DNA from: Blumeriella jaapii
Lineage: Eukaryota; Ascomycota; Leotiomycetes; Helotiales; Drepanopezizaceae
Assembly: GCA_009599575.1 (NCBI GenBank)
Contig: VWND01000002.1
Span: 1,736,001-1,800,000 of the forward strand
DNA length: 64,000 nt
Reading direction: 5' to 3'
This document shows positions 57,499 through 64,000 of the stretch, piece after piece. Within the stretch, counting starts at the first letter, position 1. Each line of letters starts with the position of its first letter. Below the pieces are notes generated by a model that did not search any database, was not told where the DNA came from, and worked only from the letters and a program-made list of their open reading frames with translations. Made by a program: the position numbers and the translations under genes.

Positions 57499-60400
57499 AG
57501 CACGACATGAGATGTTCGAAAGGATGGATCGAAAGGACCACCATACGATGAAAGACATGATTGGACTGGGCGATTCGGTGCACGAGACTTGGGAGCGTGC
57601 TTCGTCGGTTCCAAATGTACCACTTTAATTTTGAGATGATTAGATACCCCGTTCAGCGCAAATCGTGCGGATTGGAGAAGGGGGTAATCGTGATCGATTG
57701 ATTACTATTCACTTGGATTCTTGCAGTGCTTCTGGCACTAGGGTAATAGTAGGGACGGAAGGATGGGAGAACGGAAGAACTCTTTGCGCGAGATGTCTGT
57801 CTGGACGAGCGTACGGCGAAGAAGTAGGCAGACTGGTGTCGGGGCGTTCTGCGTGCTGTGTGTTTTCTGGTGCATTGTTGAGCGGTTTTTCTGGGGGGGG
57901 GGGTCTTTTTTTGGGGGGGGATTCACTTCTTTTATAGGAGTGGTGTGTGTGTGTGTGTGGTGTGATGGTGTAGTGTGGTATGGAAGAAGAGTGGGCGTGC
58001 GCGTCGAAGTGGCAACGGAAACGCCACGAGCGATGATGGGATATGTAAAATGTAATGAGTGTCGAGGGTGTGCAGTGTGCTGTGTGCAGTGTGCTGTGGT
58101 GATCTGGCGACGTGGCGATGTGGCGATGTGGCGATGTGTCGTGTCGTGTAGTATGGATAGTGGTCGACGAGACGAAGAAAGCTTTACGCGGTTCCGCTAT
58201 TGATCCCGTCTTCAGATGATTTGGTGTGTATGTGTGTGTGTGTGTGTGTATGTGTGTATGTGTGTATGTGTATGAGTGTACGAGCGTACGAGCGTACGAG
58301 TGTACGAATGTACGAGTGTATATGTATACGAGTGTACGGGAAGTATAGGAAGTATATAACAACACGGCAAGCTAAAGCGAGGTCGTCGTACCTACCCAAG
58401 TAGGCAGGTAGGTAGGTAGGTAAAGTAAGTAAGAAAGTAAGTAAGCGTAAGGTTTTGGCGGCGAGGACCCGACCGGGTGCTGCTGGAGATTCAACGAGGT
58501 GAGGCATTTCTCCCTTGGGTGTGTGTATGTATGGATGTGCGTATGTGTATGTGTGTTGATGGATAAGAAGGATCTTGGGAATACGTGGCTTTGCTTGCTG
58601 GCTTTTTTTTTTTTTTTTTGGAGGGGGGGGCGGGGTCAGGTATTGATGGGTATTTAAGCATGGAGTACTGATCTAGGTAGGTATCTATCTACGCCTGTGT
58701 AGGTAGCCAAGCGCTTGTTCTGCTGTCTGCTGTCAAGGCAAATCATTCATTTGTACACTGGCGGTACTTGCTTTATTTACATGCATGCATGCCTCGGTAC
58801 TGTAGGTCCCTTTTCGATGATGGGTGAGTCAAGTGGAGGAGGATATGTGGTTAGGTAGAAGAGGTAAGTTACTACTTTCACACACTTATGGAACTTCCTC
58901 TCGTGACTGGACTCTTTTATTGCTTGGACTTTAGGTGTGGACTAAACCCTTCTTGAGGTAGATGGCCGATAGACCGTCGTGCATGTAGACCACTCCAGAT
59001 CAGATCAGCCCGGAGAACGGGGTGGAGCGAACGTGCTATGCTGTGTTGGGCTGGGCGGAGTGAGCGAAATGAGATGGGATGGTGTACCTAGATCACAACT
59101 TGTAGATTTCAGCGTTGAATGGGTTATAGATATGCTCGGTTTCGACGTCTGTTTTTGCTTTGGTTTGTTGATGGACGTTTTTGGTTCCCGTTTTCAAGGG
59201 TGCGTGCGGGATGGGGTTGGAATGTTAGTTGGAAAAGGAAAGGGAGAGGGAAGAGGAAAGGGGAGAGGAAAGGGGAGAGGAAAGGCAAGCAGAAAGATGA
59301 AAAGAGAGGAAATAAAAGGTTTTCTCGAGCAGCTTCTCAGCTTGTCGCTTTGCTACTCAATCGCTTGCGCTTGCTATTGCGTTACTTGGACCTACAGTAC
59401 CTATATGTGCCTACCTACCTTGATACGATCAAAAACGTCTAGGTGATTAAAGAACATGGGTAGTTAGTTGCTTAGTTGCTTAGTTGGTGATTGGCCATGA
59501 GGGTTCGTAGGCAAGTCTGTACATAGGCCGTTGAGCTACGCAGTACACAAGTCATATAGGAAGACGGTAGCAAGCCAGGAGTTGGTCAATTGTAGCTCTG
59601 CCTCTCTGGTTTTCACTTCCGGTTCTGTTGTGTCGTGCTTCGCTTTTTGTACTTTCTCTGGAGTATGCTTTTGGTTTGTAGAGTCTTGGACTCGGGCCGA
59701 GTTGGAACATTTTCATCGCGACTTTTGTAGCGAGATTCTCGAGGTTTAGCAATATGTTGATGTTGAGATTTGCTTTTTCAAATCCTTGTTCTCGTTTCGT
59801 CTTTCTCCCTCTTTTCTCTCCTCTCTTCTCTAAAGTAGCAAAAAAAAGACATGTTTTCCTTGAGCACTGGCGTTTGGAAATGAAAAGCGACTCGCAAGTA
59901 AACGAACGGCTTCGTAAACCGCGCTTTTTTCCACAGTGCTAAACAACCGTTGCATGTCTGTTCTTGCAGCATAAATATCCCTACTTGTAACCAAATCAAG
60001 GCAATTAAATGTTACAAAGAAGCGATCCTGGCTCCAAAACGTTTGCAGAGAAGTACAGTACAGCCAGTATTGGGCGTGGTTTGCAATCCAACGATTCCCC
60101 CACCCCCTTTTCTTCCCCCCTTTTTTTTTCTTTTCTCTCACTAGCAGATAAACATTTATCTACTTTCACTTTACGGCTTATCTGCTTTAATAAACGCAGG
60201 TTTTTAAAACTCAGACTTTTCAATCAATGTCATCTAGACAAAACCAGGGGTGGAGGTGGGCATGGGGGCAATTTTGTTTTGAAGAGAGAAAAAAGGGGGG
60301 GTGGGGAAGAACAAATAAAATCAATTTTTAAGTGATGTATGCTTTCGGTAGGTACGTACTGTACTGTGAAGGATTATCTGATATACTGCACAGTACATTA

Positions 60401-60924
60401 AACCAAACTCGGAGCGCGTGACACACCCACCCCCCCCCAAAAGGCTGAAGATATACTAAGGTAAAAAACTAAAATATTATACACTTGTAATACCACAACA
60501 ACAATACCATCTTTACCACTTGTGTTACGTTTCCCATTTACTTACATAATCCAGCACGTAACTGTTAAAACACAATTAATAACAACTGAAATGCGAGTCG
60601 GAATCTAAAAATAAGCTGGCTGGGAAATTCTTCTGATTTCCTTTTTCGTCATGTTCTTTTGTAATGTACTGGGTTCGGTTTGTAAGTACGTCAGGTTAAG
60701 AATACTTACTCATTCTGAAAACGCTACGTAAACATGCAAGAATGCCCCAAAAAAACAAAAAAAAAAGGTATAAACGGTATATATGTATATGACACGGAGT
60801 TCCTTCTAATCTTCTTTTCCGTGCCCTTATTTTCTTTCAAGATTTCTTTGTATTTTCTTCACATCTTACTCGCGATTCCTCGCATTATAAAGCGTATTTT
60901 TCTTTCTTGCTTTCTCTATCTCTC
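57499..60924. other. 3.4-kb gene-free region rich in simple repeats
   Basis: This is the 3' flank of the phosphatase and 3' flank of HUT1 (convergent). Contents: G runs (57893-57920), TG runs (57944-57960 and 58224-58276), a TGTACGAGCG-type 10-bp repeat (about 58277-58320), TACC/GGTA blocks, a T run (58602-58619), a GGAAAGGGGAGA repeat (about 59240-59285) and an AT-rich end (about 60440-60720). Long open frames here have no recognisable motif. Confidence 0.55.
58224..58320. repeat. TG run followed by 10-bp TGTACGAGCG-type units
   Basis: A GTGTGTATGTGTG stretch passes directly into about five units built on GTACGAGCGTAC/GTACGAGTGTAC. Confidence 0.85.
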
Positions 60925-62384
60925 TCACAGCTCCTTCTTCAAATTACCATCCGCCTTCTTCTGCCTCTTGGCTGCCTCCTTAGCCGCCTTCTCGCGGCGC
61001 GCAATAACGCCCTCGGCGCCGATGCCGCCGAACACGAGACCGACGCCGAGCCACTGCTTGCCACCAAGCGTGTGCCCGAAGGCGACCACCGAGAGTATCA
61101 TGGTGAGCATCTTGCGCGTGACGGTGATGGTCACGAGGAGGAGGGAGGAGAAGGTTGAGAGGGTATAGACTGGAGGTTCGTTAGCTTCTTTTCTCTTCAT
61201 CTTCTTTTTCACTGCACATAGAGAGATTGATAAAAGAAGGCAAAGAATAGGATACAATGGAAGAGAAGAGGAAGAGAGACGTACAGATGAAGACCTGGCC
61301 GACGGCACCACAGATCGCGAAGCCCAACACGTCGTACCAGACGCTTGGATGACGGGCCATGAAGCCCAAAGCTTCGGCGAACTCACCGCCGCCACCAGAG
61401 GCGAGGTCCATCCCGAGGTATTCTCCGATCCCCGTGTGTACTAGGTATGGGGAGAGCGCCAGGTAAGAGAACGTGAGGAGCGTGCTCATGATGTTGTTGG
61501 CGCACATCATCTGCGGCCCCTTGTACGGCTGGAAGGTCTGGAAGATGTAATCCTGGGTCGTGTTGGTGAGCCCATCAAAGAGCAGGTTGATGCCGAGCAG
61601 CAGCAGTCCCCACGTGCTGTTCCTGTCCGGGTTGATGGAAGCCTTCGACGGCTTGGACTTTCCCGAACCCGCGTGCAGGGTGAAGACGGCCACGCCCGAG
61701 GTGACGGCCAACACGACCAGGTACTTGTAGAGCGGGTACCTGCGCTGGAAGAGCGTGATGTGCAGAAACATGACGGGTAGCAGCTTGCAGGACTTCGCGA
61801 GAATGAAGGTGATGTAGTCGATGTGCGCCAGCGAGGCATATCCGAACGGTGAGGCGAGGGAAGACGTCACGGCGACAAGAAACAGCGGCACGACGATGCG
61901 GCGATTGGGGAAGATGGGCGCCTTCTCGGAGCCCTTCGTGTCGAATTGCAGGTAGACATAGCCGACGAGCGCGGCGAAGAGGGATTGCACCGTGTTGAGG
62001 AAGACGGGGAATTTGAAAAGCTCCGGCTTCGTCGCAGACCCATACGGCGTCGTGGTGAGACGCTCTTGCAGCAGTGCCCACGTCAGACTATCCCAAGGTC
62101 AGCATGTGCTTCTTCTGTGAGGATGAAAAGGGAATGGGGACTTACAAGGACCCGTAGATACCCCCGACGGCGATCAAGAACTGCAATGCGCCGGCCTCCT
62201 TCACGCCCGGCACCACATCCTCCAGCAGATGCTCTGCTGCACCTCCAAGTGTCGCCCCGTTCCCATCAATGAGCTGCTTGTCCGAGTTCTTCGCGCTGCG
62301 ACTCGGAGTCCCGTTCTCGGCCTTGCTCGTGTACTCGGAGGAGGGCTCCCTTCGCAACGGCGTGGCCTGTTTCGTGCGCGCCAT
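60925..62384 (-). CDS. HUT1: UDP-galactose transporter homologue (ER nucleotide-sugar transporter)
   Basis: Exons 62384..62146, 62087..61285 and 61169..60925 encode 428 residues. The start ATG gives MARTKQATPLRREP, an Arg/Ser-rich cytosolic N-terminus. The first membrane segment, ALQFLIAVGGIYGS, splices to FLTWALLQERLTTTPYG. Further segments include SLASPFGYASLAHIDYITFI, LAKSCKLLPVMFLH, STWGLLLLGINLLFDGLTN, TTQDYIFQTF and, after the last intron, FYTLSTFSSLLLVTITVTRK. These are hallmarks of SLC35B1/Hut1, which exchanges nucleotides or nucleotide sugars (UDP-galactose, ATP/ADP) across the ER membrane. The C-terminus is NLKKEL, which ends in a KKxx dilysine ER-retrieval signal. Introns are 58 and 115 bp; phases are TT|T and T|TC. 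Confidence 0.92.
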
Positions 62385-62874
62385 GGCTTGCGCGTCGGTG
62401 CTCTCCTGTGAAACGAGTGTCGCAACGGAAAGGGAGCGAACGTAGATGGGCAAAAGAAAAGGAAAAGCGCGGTTGGGGTGAAAGAAAGGAGAGGAAGAAG
62501 GGGGAGGAGAGGGATGTTGCTGTGTAGGGGAGGTCGAGGGACCAGCTGGCCACAGGCCGATATCATGTACAGTACAGGACGACGGTACGATAAAGTAGCG
62601 ACCGAGCCGAGTCCATCACTTTGGACCCTGAGACTAAAGGGGAGGGCATCAAATGCGCCTTTCTCCACCACCATCAAACCACACTTACTTTAATTCTCTT
62701 CTACGTTCTCTCCTATTCATTCACGGCGACATCTGTCGTCTATCTGTTCTACATACATATGATCCCGACGCAGCCCGCAGTCCCTCTCCCCGCTGCACCC
62801 AACCACTGAGACGATAACCAACAACCCCTCCATCCCACCACAGACGCCCTGTCTATACCCATCGCCATCGCATC
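62385..62874. promoter_or_regulatory. Divergent promoter region: HUT1 / coactosin
   Basis: 490 bp between two divergent start codons. A TGTACAGTACAGG block lies at about 62566-62578. The coactosin leader is pyrimidine-rich, as is common at highly expressed fungal genes. Confidence 0.5.
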
Positions 62875-63390
62875 ATGTCCGGCCTCGACGTCCCCGAGAT
62901 CAAGTCTGCCTACGAGGACGTCCGCTCCGACACCTCGGAAACCAATTGGCTGCTCATCTCCTACGCCGCCGCCTCGGGCGACAAGTGTAAGCCGAACTTC
63001 TCGCTCTGCCCCCCCCCCTCCCCCTTCATCTTCATCGCTGACCTACCTCCTCCGCCCACAGTGACTCTCGCCTCCACCGGCACCGGCGGTCTCACCGAGC
63101 TCCAGTCCGCGCTCGACCCCTCCCAGGCCCAGTACGCCTACGCCCGCATCGAGTACGCCAACGACACCGAGTCCAAGCGCGTCAAGTTTGTCCTTATCAT
63201 CTGGATCGGCGAGGGCACCAAGGTCATGCGCAAGGCGCGCGTGAGCTTCGAGAGCGCCGCCGTGAAGAAGGTGCTGGGCCATCATAGCATCCAGGTCGAC
63301 GCGAGGGACAAGGGCGATCTGAATGAGAAGGAGATTGTGGCACGTCTGAGGGCCGCCGGCGGAGCGGATTATAATGGGGGAAGGGGGTAG
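62875..63390 (+). CDS. Coactosin (ADF-homology actin-binding protein)
   Basis: Exons 62875..62986 and 63062..63390 encode 146 residues, the normal coactosin size. MSGLDVPEIKSAYEDVRSD, NWLLISYA, TGGLTELQSALDPSQAQYAY, RVKFVLIIWIGEGTKVMRKA, SFESAAVKKVLGHHSIQVDA and EIVARLRAAGGADYNG match the single ADF-H domain of coactosin. It binds F-actin filaments and, unlike cofilin, does not sever them. The 75-bp intron (GTAAGC..CCACAG) splits T|TG. Divergent from HUT1. Confidence 0.92.
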   Translation: MSGLDVPEIKSAYEDVRSDTSETNWLLISYAAASGDKCKPNFSLCPPPSPFIFIADLPPPPTVTLASTGTGGLTELQSALDPSQAQYAYARIEYANDTESKRVKFVLIIWIGEGTKVMRKARVSFESAAVKKVLGHHSIQVDARDKGDLNEKEIVARLRAAGGADYNGGRG

Positions 63391-64000
63391 ATGTAGTAGA
63401 TGTGGTAGGTTGGGTCGATGTTTTGATAGAGTACACGAGTCGCTCGTGGATGTGATGAGCATTGGGGGCGTATGGGAGATTTGTGCAAATGATGTGAGGG
63501 AAAGATCGAACCGACTGCTAGCGATTGGATATTCAGCATCTATTCGCTCGGCATCTATTCGCACCGTCTCGGTGGTGCCACAGGTATAGAACATCGCGAG
63601 CTGCAGCTGGCCGTTGGAAAGAAGCATACCCAGTGGCCTGTAATTCATAAAGAGGTCAATAGAATCAGTTTCTAACCGTCACATGCTGCGTGGATACCCG
63701 GAAGGTACATTGGATTTTCATTGCTCATATCGCCTAGTCTATGACTAAATCCTCCCCCTCCCGCATCTCTTCCCGAGATTCATGTCGACTTGGCCCACGG
63801 ACCAGGCAGGTACGAGCAGTGGAAAGATGCCGGAAGGGTGGGCGAGCGCGAATGCGAGATCCCAACGACAAAAGAGTCGAGTAAAGAGACCAGGCGGATC
63901 CTGGTGTTGGGCAGGTGCAGGATAGAGCAAAGGCTGTGAGAGTGATTTGGAGTGTCGTGACTAAGGAGAAGGAAGGTCAAAGCCGCATGGATGATGCCGA
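63391..64000. other. 3' flank of coactosin to window end
   Basis: 610 bp with a 3' UTR and a small TATTCGCTCGGCATC duplication (about 63540-63560). Short open frames on the minus strand near the end have no recognisable feature. Confidence 0.5.

Noticed and set aside
58979..59446. Plus-strand open frame of 155 residues
   Set aside because: It is made partly of a GGAAAGGGGAGA repeat (Gly/Lys/Arg) and has no homology-like segment.
60440..60720. AT-rich segment considered as a RIP-mutated transposon
   Set aside because: It is short, with no transposase remnant or terminal repeats visible.

Overview
The window is nuclear DNA from a filamentous ascomycete (Pezizomycotina, probably Sordariomycetes). 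The basis is intron style (about 50-110 bp, GTRAGT donors, CTRAC-type branch sites, YAG acceptors), gene content, and intergenic TACCTACCTAGGTA-type and microsatellite repeats typical of such genomes. There is no bacterial operon structure, and I saw no tRNA, rRNA, CRISPR array or intact transposon. Genes are listed as whole spans; exon boundaries were worked out by hand and are in the evidence fields.

Layout. 1-376 is the 5' part of a MED10-like Mediator gene cut by the window edge. 886-5777 holds two minus-strand genes: a LIM-type zinc-finger protein and a basic, KEN-box protein with a NuSAP-like short motif. 5778-8668 is a repeat-rich intergenic region, followed by a five-exon Fcr3-type bZIP gene and a five-exon Stm1/SERBP-like RGG gene. 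12494-16058 is gene-free and full of simple repeats. 16059-34541 is dense with housekeeping genes: exportin-T (LOS1), a TPR-J co-chaperone, separase, a small mitochondrial membrane protein, a SIRT4-like sirtuin and an MMT-type metal transporter.

35181-46604 continues with xylulokinase, an MFS transporter relic, the Mio/SEA4 GATOR2 subunit, EFG1, a dsRNA-binding-domain gene and the tRNA 2'-phosphotransferase TPT1. 48035-50384 is an unrecognised Ser/Pro-rich coiled-coil protein. 50385-55200 is a second large repeat-rich region ahead of an MSG5-like MAPK phosphatase. 57499-60924 is gene-poor. The window ends with a divergent pair: the ER nucleotide-sugar transporter HUT1 and coactosin.

Most genes act independently in core processes: transcription, tRNA export and splicing, rRNA processing, chromosome segregation, TORC1 signalling and metal transport. 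The points most worth a second look are two genes whose family homology continues across a frameshift (xylulokinase, dsRBD protein), a degraded DHA2-type MFS relic, a likely GC-AG intron, a 19-nt microexon, a TPT1 leader whose GAG repeat reads Glu or Gly by frame, the NuSAP-like KEN-box protein, and recurrent clusters of short GTAC palindromes in the long intergenic regions. I found no convincing new multi-gene system.
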